From: Desulfobulbus sp.
Lineage (GTDB): Bacteria; Desulfobacterota; Desulfobulbia; Desulfobulbales; Desulfobulbaceae
Reading direction: 5' to 3'
NCBI GenBank assembly: GCA_003604995.1
Contig: QZJD01000053.1
Coordinates: 1-32,292 of the forward strand
DNA: 32,292 nt
In this document: positions 20,850-28,573 of the stretch, in pieces
How the letters are laid out: every line of letters begins with the position of its first letter
How positions within the stretch are numbered: position 1 is the stretch's first letter
The notes under the pieces: model-generated
The model's input: only the letters and a program-made list of their open reading frames with translations
What the model was told of the DNA's origin: nothing
Database searches by the model: none
Translations under genes and position numbers: made by a program

Positions 20850-20870
20850 TCTCTTTTGTCGAGAAAACAG

Positions 20871-20907
20871 GGGAGGGCGGATACATTCTGCCCTCCCTTT
20901 TTTTTTT
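20871..20907 (+). terminator. Rho-independent terminator after dnaK
   Basis: GGGAGGGC (20871-20878) pairs with GCCCTCCC (20890-20897), extendable by two pairs, and a run of ten T residues follows (20898-20907). Confidence 0.95.
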
Positions 20908-20922
20908 ATTTTCGGCTATAGA

Positions 20923-20951
20923 TTGACAGGGGGAAGGCACAAAGGCATAAG
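20923..20951 (+). promoter_or_regulatory. Possible trpS promoter running into the 15-base tandem repeat
   Basis: A perfect TTGACA (20923-20928) lies just after the dnaK terminator. Seventeen bases on is CATAAG (20946-20951), a 4-of-6 match to the -10 box that lies within the repeat unit, so further -10-like boxes recur at 15-base intervals. A start here would give a leader of about 160 bases containing both repeats. No better promoter for trpS is visible. Confidence 0.4.
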
Positions 20952-20983
20952 GCACAAAGGCATAAGGCACAAAGGCATAAGGC
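20934..20983 (+). repeat. Tandem repeat, unit AAGGCACAAAGGCAT, 3.3 copies
   Basis: Three exact 15-base units (20934-20948, 20949-20963, 20964-20978) are followed by a partial copy. The region is between the dnaK terminator and trpS and codes for nothing recognisable. Perfect identity implies recent expansion, and copy number may vary between strains. Confidence 0.9.
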
Positions 20984-21028
20984 TGAAAGGGCAGATAAGG
21001 GTCATTCTCCCATCATATCCACCTTTCA

Positions 21029-21108
21029 CCCTAAAACCCTAAGCCCCTAAGCCCCTAAAACCCTAAACCCCTAAACCCCTAACCCCTAAAATCCTAATCA
21101 CCTAACCC
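21029..21108. repeat. Degenerate CCCTAA (telomere-like) tract before trpS
   Basis: About ten units of the form C(3-4)TA(2-4), some with an inserted G, fill 80 bases ending 11 bases before the trpS ATG. On the minus strand this gives eight runs of three or four G separated by 3-5 bases, enough for two G-quadruplexes. The plus strand and the mRNA are correspondingly C-rich. Confidence 0.9.
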
Positions 21109-21119
21109 AGAACAGGACA

Positions 21120-22088
21120 ATGAAGAGAATTCTTTCCGGCATTCAGCCTTCTGGCAAGCTCCATATCGGCAACTATTTCGGGATGATGAAAACCATGATC
21201 GACTACATGGAGTCATCTGACCTCTATGTATTCATCGTTGATCTGCACGCCCTTACTTCGGTCCATGACCGTGATCGCCTGCGCCAGGGCACCCTGGAGG
21301 CGGCTGCCGATTTTCTGGCGCTGGGGCTCGACCCCGACCGCTGCACCTTCTGGGTGCAGTCCGACCTGCCCGAGGTCTGCGAATTGACCTGGATCCTGTC
21401 CACGATCACCCCCATGGGGCTCTTGGAGCGCTGCCACTCCTACAAGGATAAGACCGCCAAAGGGCTGATTGCCAGCCATGGCCTCTTTTCCTATCCGGTG
21501 CTCATGGCCGCTGATATTCTCCTGTTTCAGTCCGAGATCGTGCCGGTGGGCAAGGACCAGAAGCAGCATCTGGAGGTAGCCCGGGACATCGCCATCAAGT
21601 TCAACAACACCTTTGGCGAAACCTTTGTGGTGCCGGAGCCGGCGATCGACGAAAATCTGGCCACCGTGCCCGGACTGGACGGTCAGAAGATGTCCAAGTC
21701 CTACAATAACACCATTCCGATCTTTGTGGAGGACAAGCCTTTGCGCAAGATCGTCATGTCCGTCCAAACCGATTCTACTCCTGTTGAGGCGCCGAAAAAT
21801 CCGGACACCTGCAACCTGTACACTCTTCTCAAACTGTTCATGCCCCCGGACCGCCTTGCCGAGATAAGGAGCCTCTACATCAACGGCGGGGCCGCCTACG
21901 GCCATATCAAACAGGAACTGTTTGAACTGATCCGGGATTATTTCGCCGAGGCCAGAAACAGGAAGAAGCAGCTGCTCGCCGACCCCGGCTATATCCGCGA
22001 GGTGCTGACCAAGGGGGCCGAAAAGGCGCGCGGCAAGGCAATCGTTACCCTGGACCTGGTCCGGGACCGGGTAGGATTGAAATACTGA
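21120..22088 (+). CDS. trpS: Tryptophan-tRNA ligase
   Basis: TrpS charges tRNA-Trp with tryptophan in the cytoplasm. It is a class Ic synthetase: the HIGN signature is at residues 15-18 and the KMSKS loop, here GQKMSKS, at 188-194. The 322 residues are the common bacterial length. The ATG follows ACAGGAC, an acceptable ribosome site only a few bases downstream of the CCCTAA tract. I found no T-box or Trp-rich leader peptide in the leader. The gene is followed after 31 bases by copy D of the shared hairpin element, then by a bacteriohemerythrin gene, which is probably a separate unit. Confidence 0.97.
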   Translation: MKRILSGIQPSGKLHIGNYFGMMKTMIDYMESSDLYVFIVDLHALTSVHDRDRLRQGTLEAAADFLALGLDPDRCTFWVQSDLPEVCELTWILSTITPMGLLERCHSYKDKTAKGLIASHGLFSYPVLMAADILLFQSEIVPVGKDQKQHLEVARDIAIKFNNTFGETFVVPEPAIDENLATVPGLDGQKMSKSYNNTIPIFVEDKPLRKIVMSVQTDSTPVEAPKNPDTCNLYTLLKLFMPPDRLAEIRSLYINGGAAYGHIKQELFELIRDYFAEARNRKKQLLADPGYIREVLTKGAEKARGKAIVTLDLVRDRVGLKY

Positions 22089-22119
22089 TGGTCTCGAAAA
22101 CAGAGAGACACGGAGCAGC

Positions 22120-22186
22120 CGCCACTTAAATTTCAGCACGTTCCAAGGTGTGCAGGACTCAGTCTCGCCCTCTTTGCGAGACTGAC
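22120..22186 (+). repeat. Four-copy hairpin element, copy D (before the bacteriohemerythrin gene)
   Basis: The block starting CAGCACGTTCCAAGG (22134) aligns without gaps to copy B at 20 of 29 positions. It is followed by CAGTCTCGC (22160-22168) paired with GCGAGACTG (22176-22184), a perfect 9-bp stem with loop CCTCTTT. The 3' end TTGCGAGACTGACA is identical to copy C over 14 bases. The hemerythrin ATG is 38 bases downstream. A U-tract is absent, so it does not look like an ordinary trpS terminator. Confidence 0.5.
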
Positions 22187-22224
22187 AGATACTGGCCCGT
22201 TACATCAACTTCAAGAGGTGAACC

Positions 22225-22632
22225 ATGGCGTTAATCCAGTGGAATGACAGTCTCAGCGTCAATATCGCGGAGATCGACCAGCAGCACCGGAAGCTCATCA
22301 GCCTGATCAATGATCTCAATGAGGCGATGAGCAAGGGCCAGGGCAGGACCGTGGTCGGCAAGATCATCCAGGGGCTGACCGAGTACACCAAGAGCCATTT
22401 TGCATTGGAAGAGCGGTATTTCGTCGCTTTCAATTATCCGGAAACGAGCAGGCATAAAAAAGAACATGCGGAATTTATCGCCAAGGTCTCCGAGTTCCGG
22501 GATGAGTATGAAAAGGGTCGGCTGGCACTTTCCATTGATGTCATGAATTATCTCAGCGACTGGCTTCGCCACCACATCAAAGGCGTGGACAAAAAATATT
22601 CAGCGTTTTTCAATGAACGGGGTCTGAAATAA
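22225..22632 (+). CDS. Bacteriohemerythrin
   Basis: A stand-alone hemerythrin-like protein that binds O2 at a non-haem di-iron site; in anaerobes such proteins are thought to scavenge, sense or deliver oxygen. All expected ligands are in place: His21 (IDQQHRKL), His58 and Glu62 (HFALEE), His77 and His81 (RHKKEHAEF), and His117 and Asp122 (HHIKGVD). The 135 residues are the usual length of the single-domain form, and the N-terminal WNDSLSVNIAEID matches the family. The ATG has AGAGGTG in front. It is cytoplasmic, with no signal peptide. It is preceded by copy D of the shared hairpin element and followed 59 bases later by a small secreted protein gene. Confidence 0.95.
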   Translation: MALIQWNDSLSVNIAEIDQQHRKLISLINDLNEAMSKGQGRTVVGKIIQGLTEYTKSHFALEERYFVAFNYPETSRHKKEHAEFIAKVSEFRDEYEKGRLALSIDVMNYLSDWLRHHIKGVDKKYSAFFNERGLK

Positions 22633-22691
22633 TTACGACCGCCCTGATAAATCCAACACGGACTTCCACCCCAGGAGCATAACGACTGCAT

Positions 22692-23174
22692 ATGAAAAAA
22701 TTATTTATTCTGTTGTTCCTCCTGGCCTTGACGCCTGCCGGCGTCTGGGCAGGCAATCCCGCGCCCTATACGGATGACGCCTTGCAGAAAATTAACAAGG
22801 CCATCAAAGGAACCCCGATGACGGAGCCTGTGCCTGAAACGGCAAAGGAGGACGTTCATCGACAAAATGTTGCGTATTTTTCCGAGGTGTTTGGCAAGGC
22901 GGGCTATAGCTTTACGGATACCATCGACAGGATCGTCGATGACATGAAGAATAATCCCAAGGCCATTCCTGAGGATCGGGAGACGGTCTACAATAAGGTG
23001 TATGTCCTTCTCCATATCCTGATGTACCAGTGCGATGCCGATCAGGTTGATTGTCTTGGGTTTTATCCCGCAAAGACGGCGGAATCCATCAAATGGTTCC
23101 GGGAAAACAGCGGGTTTAAACCGGGCGAACACCATCGGGAAAATAACAGAGCGGGCGGCGGCTTAAAAGACTGA
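22692..23174 (+). CDS. Small exported protein of unknown function
   Basis: I do not recognise this 160-residue protein. A clear signal peptide (residues 1-20, KK then a leucine-rich core, ending in VWA before Gly21) sends it to the periplasm or beyond. The mature part is helical and mostly charged, with two cysteines, Cys114 and Cys121, in YQCDADQVDCLGFYP that could form a disulfide or bind a metal. The C-terminus is hydrophilic and rich in His, Arg and Gly. The AGGAG is 14 bases before the ATG, longer than ideal. It lies 59 bases after the bacteriohemerythrin gene and may be co-transcribed, though a functional link is a guess. It converges on the ParA gene with 134 bases between. Confidence 0.75.
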   Translation: MKKLFILLFLLALTPAGVWAGNPAPYTDDALQKINKAIKGTPMTEPVPETAKEDVHRQNVAYFSEVFGKAGYSFTDTIDRIVDDMKNNPKAIPEDRETVYNKVYVLLHILMYQCDADQVDCLGFYPAKTAESIKWFRENSGFKPGEHHRENNRAGGGLKD

Positions 23175-23308
23175 TCCTGCGGCCCTGTTCAACAGGTTGC
23201 GGAGAAAAGGGTAACGCCCGAGGGAGTGTTGGGGCGAATCCGATAGGGAGGACGGGGCAGGCCGGAGCTTCCAGGCAGCGTTGTCTTCTCCCCCGGAACG
23301 GGGTGATA

Positions 23309-24259
23309 TCAACCCCGGCCTTGAAGGGTTGGGATGGGCAGCGCGCTGATTTCGCGGGCGAGCTGCAGGAATTGCCTGGCAACGGGACAGTCGGCATCGT
23401 ACTGACTGACCGGCAGGTTGACGATCTGCGATTCTTTCATCTTTTCATCGAGTTCAATGACCGTGTTCAGCACCCGGCTGCCGAACAGGTCTCGAATCTT
23501 GCGGTAAATGACCTTGGCGGCGGTGCTGCGGGGATCATGCATGGAGATCAGGATCCGGTAGTCAAGTTCTCGTCCGGTTTTTTTCTGCACCACCTTGATG
23601 ATGTCCTCGATTTTATGAATGCCGTGCATGGACAGGTATTCGCAGGGGGTGGGGATCAACACCCGGTGGGCGGCCATCAGGGCATTGAGGGTGCAGAAAT
23701 CGAGGGCTGGTGGGGTATCGAGAAGAATGAAATCAAAACGCTCGATAACCCATTGCAGTCGATCGCGCAGGAGAAATTCAAAATTGGGCCGGTACATATA
23801 GTGCTTGGTCAGCAGTGCCATCCGGCTGTTCGAAGGCAGCAGGCTCAGGTTGGGGTAGCGACTTGCGTGGACATGGGGCAGAAGGTTGTCGGCGCCGCTT
23901 TGCAGGATGTCGAAGAACGAGGCCGAGTTACTTGAGAAGCCCAGGGCGGTCGTCAGGTTTGCCTGGACGTCGAAATCGATCAGCAGGACCTTGTTCCCCT
24001 CCTGCGCCAGGGCCATGCCCAGATTGAGGCAGGTGGTGGTTTTGGCCACCCCTCCTTTCTGGTTGCTGATGGCGATGACCTGATGTCGTCGGCCTGCTTC
24101 CGGTTCTTCCGGGCGAAACAGCTCCGCGTCCCGCTCAAGTTTTTTACGGACCACGAAAGCGTGATTGCACTGCGCGCAGCGGACCTTGAAGGTGGGCTTG
24201 GAAATGGCTGAGACATCCAGATTGTAGCGGCTGTTGCACTTTTCGCATTGGATGAGCAT
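23309..24259 (-). CDS. ParA-family ATPase with N-terminal zinc ribbon
   Basis: A ParA/MinD-type P-loop ATPase, the group that positions plasmids, chromosomes or protein arrays using ATP-dependent gradients. The N-terminus (residues 1-40) is a zinc ribbon with Cys5, Cys8, Cys28 and Cys31, of the MJ0042/zinc-ribbon-5 kind. The deviant Walker A KGGVAKTT (68-75) has the signature Lys68 and Lys73. FDVQANLTTALG and LLDTPPALD are the switch and Walker B regions. At 316 residues it is a ParA of ordinary size plus the ribbon. Its ATG is 2 bases after the CheA-like stop, with AAGGAA overlapping that gene's end, so the two are coupled. ParA proteins beside che genes (ParC, PpfA) place chemosensory arrays in other bacteria; the same role is inferred here. 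No ParB is adjacent. Confidence 0.88.
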   Translation of the reverse strand: MLIQCEKCNSRYNLDVSAISKPTFKVRCAQCNHAFVVRKKLERDAELFRPEEPEAGRRHQVIAISNQKGGVAKTTTCLNLGMALAQEGNKVLLIDFDVQANLTTALGFSSNSASFFDILQSGADNLLPHVHASRYPNLSLLPSNSRMALLTKHYMYRPNFEFLLRDRLQWVIERFDFILLDTPPALDFCTLNALMAAHRVLIPTPCEYLSMHGIHKIEDIIKVVQKKTGRELDYRILISMHDPRSTAAKVIYRKIRDLFGSRVLNTVIELDEKMKESQIVNLPVSQYDADCPVARQFLQLAREISALPIPTLQGRG

Positions 24260-24261
24260 GG

Positions 24262-27200
24262 TCAGTTCCTTGCTGCGGCTGTTGCCGTTTTCATGAGTCC
24301 TGATACGTCGGCAATAAAGGAAAAGTCACCATCGCCCTTGATGGGTGCGCCGGCAGGCTCGTGATGGTCACGCATATGTTCGGCCAATGGCTTGACCGCG
24401 ATCTCTTCCAGGCCGATCAGCTCATCCACGAGCAGGCCGATGAGACCTTCATCGGTATTGATCACCACCACCGGAAAACGCGGCCCGTGCTCCCGGGCAC
24501 CCTCCACCCCGGCCAGGCCGGCCAGGGAATGGAACGGGATGTTTTCAGCGCGATAGGAAATCTGCTCGCCACCATCACCCTGAATCAAAAGTTCCGAGGA
24601 CGCCCGTAGTATTTCCTCGACACCGGACAAGGGCAGGGCGAAAACCTCGCCACCGGCCCGGACCTTCAACACCCGGAAGGTCGGCAGCTTCAACGGCACC
24701 AGCAGCCGGATGCAGGTGCCCTGACCAACCGTTGTGCTGCACTGAATTATGCCGCCCAGCCCGTCGATGATCGACTTGACCCGATCAAGGCCAGGTATCC
24801 GGGCGTTCGGCGGCGCGCCGGGTTCGGTGCTGAAGCCGGGCGTCATGATCAGGCGGGTCAGGTCATGGTCCGACATCCTGTAGAGTTCATCGCCGCTGAA
24901 CATCTGCCGCGCTAACGCCGTCGCCTTGATGATTTTGGGGTCGATGCCCCGCCCGTCATCGATTACCTCAATAACTACATAATTTCCCTCATGGGCGGCG
25001 CGCAGGGTGATGGCGCCCGTATCGCTTTTCCCGAGTTGCCGACGTTCCGCGGGTGATTCGATGCCATGCTCAACTCCATTGGTGATCAGGTGGAGCAGGC
25101 AATCGTTGATATCCTGGACGCTGAATTGGTCTATTTCCGTGTCCTCGCCCTGGATGCGCAGCTCCACCCGTCGTTTACTCTTTTGGGCGAGATCGGCCAG
25201 CACCTCATGGTACAGCTCGAACAGCCGGCCGGCCGGGATCATCTTCACTTTGAGGATGCCATCACGGATCTCGCCGGAAACACGCCTTAAGGAGCTGGTA
25301 GCTTCCTGCAGGCGGCCCAGCAGGTCCTGCAGGGGGGAGAGTTCGGTACGGTCCGTAATACTGGCCTCCCGCAGGCGATGGCGGAGATTGCCTACCTCCT
25401 GGTACAGGTGAGCGAGGGCGGAGCGATTGGCGACCAGTTCGCCGACTTGATCCAGCAGGCTGTCGAGACGGCCAGCATCCAGACCGAAGGATTGCCTGAT
25501 ATCCGGGGCGGAGATCTGCCCCTGCGCTTCGGAGGGAGGAGTTTTTTCAGAGGGCGCGATGTCCGCGGCGGCCAGAATTTCTTCAATAACCTGATCAATG
25601 GGTTTTGCCGCCGCCTGGTCGTCATCTTCAGCGGTTGCCTCCAGGGCTCCAAGCAGGCGCTCGAAGAGCTTGCGTTCTTCCTCGGTTTCTCGGACATCCT
25701 GGCCGGTCTGCGGTTCGGAAACCGCTTTAGCGGCCCTGGCCTTGGATTTGTCCATGGCCGCTTCCAGGGTGGGGACTTCCTCCTCCATGGATTTCAGGGC
25801 ATCGCTGAGCTTGCGGAAGAGCTCCTGGCGCTCCGGAGGGGTGCTCTCTGTTTCCGGGGTCGAGGCTTCCTCGGGAACGGTTTCCTCTTCGATGTCGTTG
25901 AACAGGGCGGTAAGATCATCAACCGGTTCGGTGAATTTCTTGCGTGACAACGGCGAGGGCATTTCCTCAAAAAGCAGATCCGCGGCAGGGGAATCACCAA
26001 AGGCGGCAAGGGCTTCGTCTTCCACATCGAAATCCAGGTCGTCTCCACCCTCGGCGGCGGCGAAGAGTTCTTCAACATCCTCGATCATCGGCTTGGTTGG
26101 GGCCGTGAGCTGTTCATCATCATCCAGAAACAGAGACTCGATATCCTCCCCCGGTTTTTTTCGTGGGGCTTCCTGCGCGGGAGCTCCGGCTGGTTCTTCT
26201 CCGCTGAGTGCGGCTATGGGTTCCGCACCGATGTCAAAAGAGACCTCTTCGCCTTCGATAAATTCACCGAAGAAATTTTCAATTTCAGGTAGGGTGTTTT
26301 CCTCGGCTGAAGCGGATTCTTCCACGTCGAACTGGAGTTCGGCACCGGCAAGGGCGGCAACGGGCTCAGGTTCTGAAGACGGCGCAGGTTCTTCATCTTC
26401 AAAGAGATACGCTGCATCCGGCGTCGTCTTATCCAAAGGAGTTTGCGGGGCGGGCGCTTTCGTTGGGGTCAGATCCGGCAGATCCACGCCAAAAGTGCTA
26501 AAGAATTCATCTACTTCTGAAACGGCTGCTTCCTTGATACGTGGAACGGCCCTGGTCTCGATAAACTCGTCGGCGCTGCTGAGTGCGGCGACTGGTTCCG
26601 GCTCCGGCGCGTTTTCTTCATCGGTAAGGGGATTTTCCACAGATAGGGACGGGGCAAGAAGAGGGGCCGCTTCGTGTTCATCGCCAAAAAAATTGTCCAC
26701 CTCCGGCAGGTCGGCGTCCAAGACCATGTGGGGTTCCTGCCAACGCTCTTCTTCATCGTACCCGGTCAGGGCGGCAACAGGCGCGGAATCGTCCAGGAAA
26801 GCCTCTTCATCCTCTTCCTCATCGTCCATGCCGATGAAAAGCTCCTTGAAGGATTCGCTCTCATCCGGCACATTTTCTTTCGGTTTCTTGGGAGGGGGGG
26901 GAGGGGCGGCCGGTTCGGGAACAATGGTGACGGGCGCGGACACTTCCTTGACTTCAGGGAATATTTCCAGGATTTTGCCGATCTTCTCGTCCATGAAGGC
27001 GAATGGCACAGCCGTACCCATGGACAGGTCGACGCCGGCCATTTCCAGTTCAGCGATCCACTGCAGGTAATATTCGGCCAGCTGGTCGTACCCCATGTAA
27101 TTCGCCGAGGCCTGCAGCTTGCCGACCAGCGCCGAACACTGGTCCACAATGGCAGATTTGTGCGCTTCCTTTGAATATCTGTCAACCAGGGTCCTCAGTT

Positions 27201-28437
27201 GGGACAGATTTTCCTGAAGCTGATCGACAAAAATTTGAAAAAGCTCCTTGTCAAATGCCGCACTCTGTCGCTCCTGATCGAAAAATGATGGGTCAAGCGT
27301 GACCGGCGCGGCTTGAATTCGTTTTTTTCGGGAAAGGGCCGCGCCTGTTTTTGGAGGTTCTGAATGAGGCTTTCGTTCGGGAGGTTCATGGCCGGAAAGC
27401 GCGGCAACAGGTTCGGCTGACCCGTCGAAGGTAGTTGCCATGTCGCCGAAAAAATCAGAGAACGGTTCGCCGTCTCCCGCTTTTGCACTGGTCTGAGCTA
27501 TGGCCGATGCGACAGACTGCGGCGGGGAGAGTTCGCCCCAGGCTTTGCGGACAGCGGCGGCGCTGGCCGGGGTGTCCTGCACTTGCGGGAACAGGCCGGC
27601 GATCATCGTGAGCCGTTCTTCCATGAAGGAAAGGGAGGTCGGAGTGCCCATGGTCAACTCGACCCCGGCCATTTCAAGTTCCGCCACCCACTGGAGGTAA
27701 TAATCGGCCAGTCGGTCGTAGCCCATATAATTGGCCGAAGTCTGTAATCTGCCGACCAGCTCCGAGCAAAGGGTGATGATTTTCGCCTGGTTGGGTGCTG
27801 CCGGATAATCGTTGATCAACGCCCGCAACAGCGAAATGTTTTCCTGCATCTGTTCGATGAATATCTGAAACAGCTCACGGTCATACTCCTGTTTTCTGAT
27901 TTCGTCGGGAAGCAGGGAAGACGCGTCTTCCGCTTCCTCGGCCACAGGATCCGTTGCTGGAAACTCCAAGGCGGGGGTGAGCTGCTCCAAGGCTGAAAAA
28001 GGGTCTGCTGGCTGAACAGGGGGGAGCGGCGAGGTCGCCGGCTGAACAACCTCGGAGGTCGCTGCCATCTCTTGCTGGATGCGTTTGAGCAGGTCCTTTA
28101 CCGTTGCCCGTTCTTTGTCCGTGGTATTCAGGTCATGGAGGAGCTTGCTCAGTCTGTCGCGACCGGCGGCAAGGATGTCGATCTTTTCCGGGTTGACGGC
28201 AAGGCGGTCCTGGCGAATTTGCTGCAGAAGGTTTTCCAGGTGAAAGCAGAGTTCGGAAATGCGGCCGAGTCCGGCCGGCAGTGCGCCATTTTTGATCGCA
28301 TGGACTGCACGGTAAATATCGTTGAGGAACTCCCGGTCATTGGGGTTCTTCTCATGCTTGAGCAAGCTCTGCTTGATCTGCTCAAGCCGGTCCGTGGCCT
28401 GGTCTATGAAACCGGCGTATTTGGAGGAGTCAGCCAT
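24262..28437 (-). CDS. CheA-like histidine kinase with one intact and two degenerate Hpt domains and a motif-rich linker
   Basis: A 1391-residue chemosensory kinase. Residues 1-110 are an Hpt domain with the likely phospho-accepting His46 in AVHAIKNGA. Residues 185-287 and 394-496 are two closely similar Hpt-like domains (each with LQxSANYMGYD and AELEMAGV) in which the His aligns with Gly, so they cannot take phosphate. A long acidic, probably disordered linker (about 500-970) carries PVAAL(S/T/A)G-type motifs near 341-349, 551-559, 614-621, 691-698 and 739-746, the first lying between the two Hpt-like domains. The conserved end has a dimerisation helix pair (about 985-1075), a CheA-type ATPase with N-box HLITNGVEHGIE, DDGRGID and GLDRVK (about 1110-1245), and a CheW-like domain (about 1250-1385). 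The multi-Hpt layout recalls PilL/ChpA of type IV pilus systems. It sits between the chemoreceptor and ParA genes. Confidence 0.9.
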   Translation of the reverse strand: MADSSKYAGFIDQATDRLEQIKQSLLKHEKNPNDREFLNDIYRAVHAIKNGALPAGLGRISELCFHLENLLQQIRQDRLAVNPEKIDILAAGRDRLSKLLHDLNTTDKERATVKDLLKRIQQEMAATSEVVQPATSPLPPVQPADPFSALEQLTPALEFPATDPVAEEAEDASSLLPDEIRKQEYDRELFQIFIEQMQENISLLRALINDYPAAPNQAKIITLCSELVGRLQTSANYMGYDRLADYYLQWVAELEMAGVELTMGTPTSLSFMEERLTMIAGLFPQVQDTPASAAAVRKAWGELSPPQSVASAIAQTSAKAGDGEPFSDFFGDMATTFDGSAEPVAALSGHEPPERKPHSEPPKTGAALSRKKRIQAAPVTLDPSFFDQERQSAAFDKELFQIFVDQLQENLSQLRTLVDRYSKEAHKSAIVDQCSALVGKLQASANYMGYDQLAEYYLQWIAELEMAGVDLSMGTAVPFAFMDEKIGKILEIFPEVKEVSAPVTIVPEPAAPPPPPKKPKENVPDESESFKELFIGMDDEEEDEEAFLDDSAPVAALTGYDEEERWQEPHMVLDADLPEVDNFFGDEHEAAPLLAPSLSVENPLTDEENAPEPEPVAALSSADEFIETRAVPRIKEAAVSEVDEFFSTFGVDLPDLTPTKAPAPQTPLDKTTPDAAYLFEDEEPAPSSEPEPVAALAGAELQFDVEESASAEENTLPEIENFFGEFIEGEEVSFDIGAEPIAALSGEEPAGAPAQEAPRKKPGEDIESLFLDDDEQLTAPTKPMIEDVEELFAAAEGGDDLDFDVEDEALAAFGDSPAADLLFEEMPSPLSRKKFTEPVDDLTALFNDIEEETVPEEASTPETESTPPERQELFRKLSDALKSMEEEVPTLEAAMDKSKARAAKAVSEPQTGQDVRETEEERKLFERLLGALEATAEDDDQAAAKPIDQVIEEILAAADIAPSEKTPPSEAQGQISAPDIRQSFGLDAGRLDSLLDQVGELVANRSALAHLYQEVGNLRHRLREASITDRTELSPLQDLLGRLQEATSSLRRVSGEIRDGILKVKMIPAGRLFELYHEVLADLAQKSKRRVELRIQGEDTEIDQFSVQDINDCLLHLITNGVEHGIESPAERRQLGKSDTGAITLRAAHEGNYVVIEVIDDGRGIDPKIIKATALARQMFSGDELYRMSDHDLTRLIMTPGFSTEPGAPPNARIPGLDRVKSIIDGLGGIIQCSTTVGQGTCIRLLVPLKLPTFRVLKVRAGGEVFALPLSGVEEILRASSELLIQGDGGEQISYRAENIPFHSLAGLAGVEGAREHGPRFPVVVINTDEGLIGLLVDELIGLEEIAVKPLAEHMRDHHEPAGAPIKGDGDFSFIADVSGLMKTATAAARN

Positions 28438-28462
28438 GATTCATTTTTACCGGTTCAGCAGT

Positions 28463-28525
28463 GTCAGTCTCGCAATGGGTTGCGGCTGACGCCGGCAACC
28501 TTAGAAAGTTGTTGCAAGCACGGCG
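28463..28525 (-). repeat. Four-copy hairpin element, copy C (before the CheA-like gene)
   Basis: On the minus strand CAACAACTTTCTAAGG is followed by TTGCCGGCGTCAG. A stem-loop pairs GTCAG with CTGAC and, inside it, CGCAA with TTGCG around loop CCCA. The core is 52 bases (28463-28514), the same as copy A. It fills most of the 136-base gap between the chemoreceptor and CheA-like genes and ends 25 bases before the CheA-like ATG. No ordinary ribosome site is obvious in those 25 bases, so the structure may matter for translation. Confidence 0.55.
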
Positions 28526-28573
28526 GTTGGGCAGCATGGTTATTTCCAGTGCATCCATGAGCAGAGGGGCGAT

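Noticed and set aside
20934-21108. CRISPR-like array.
   Set aside because: The 15-base units are directly tandem without spacers and the CCCTAA tract has no spacer structure.
20908-21119. T-box or Trp leader-peptide attenuation of trpS.
   Set aside because: No T-box core (AGGGTGG), no anticodon-bearing stem and no run of Trp codons; the leader is made of repeats.
25598-27070. A 490-codon plus-strand frame opposite the CheA-like linker, rich in serine.
   Set aside because: It mirrors the acidic codons of the linker on the minus strand; the serine-rich composition is the expected antisense product.
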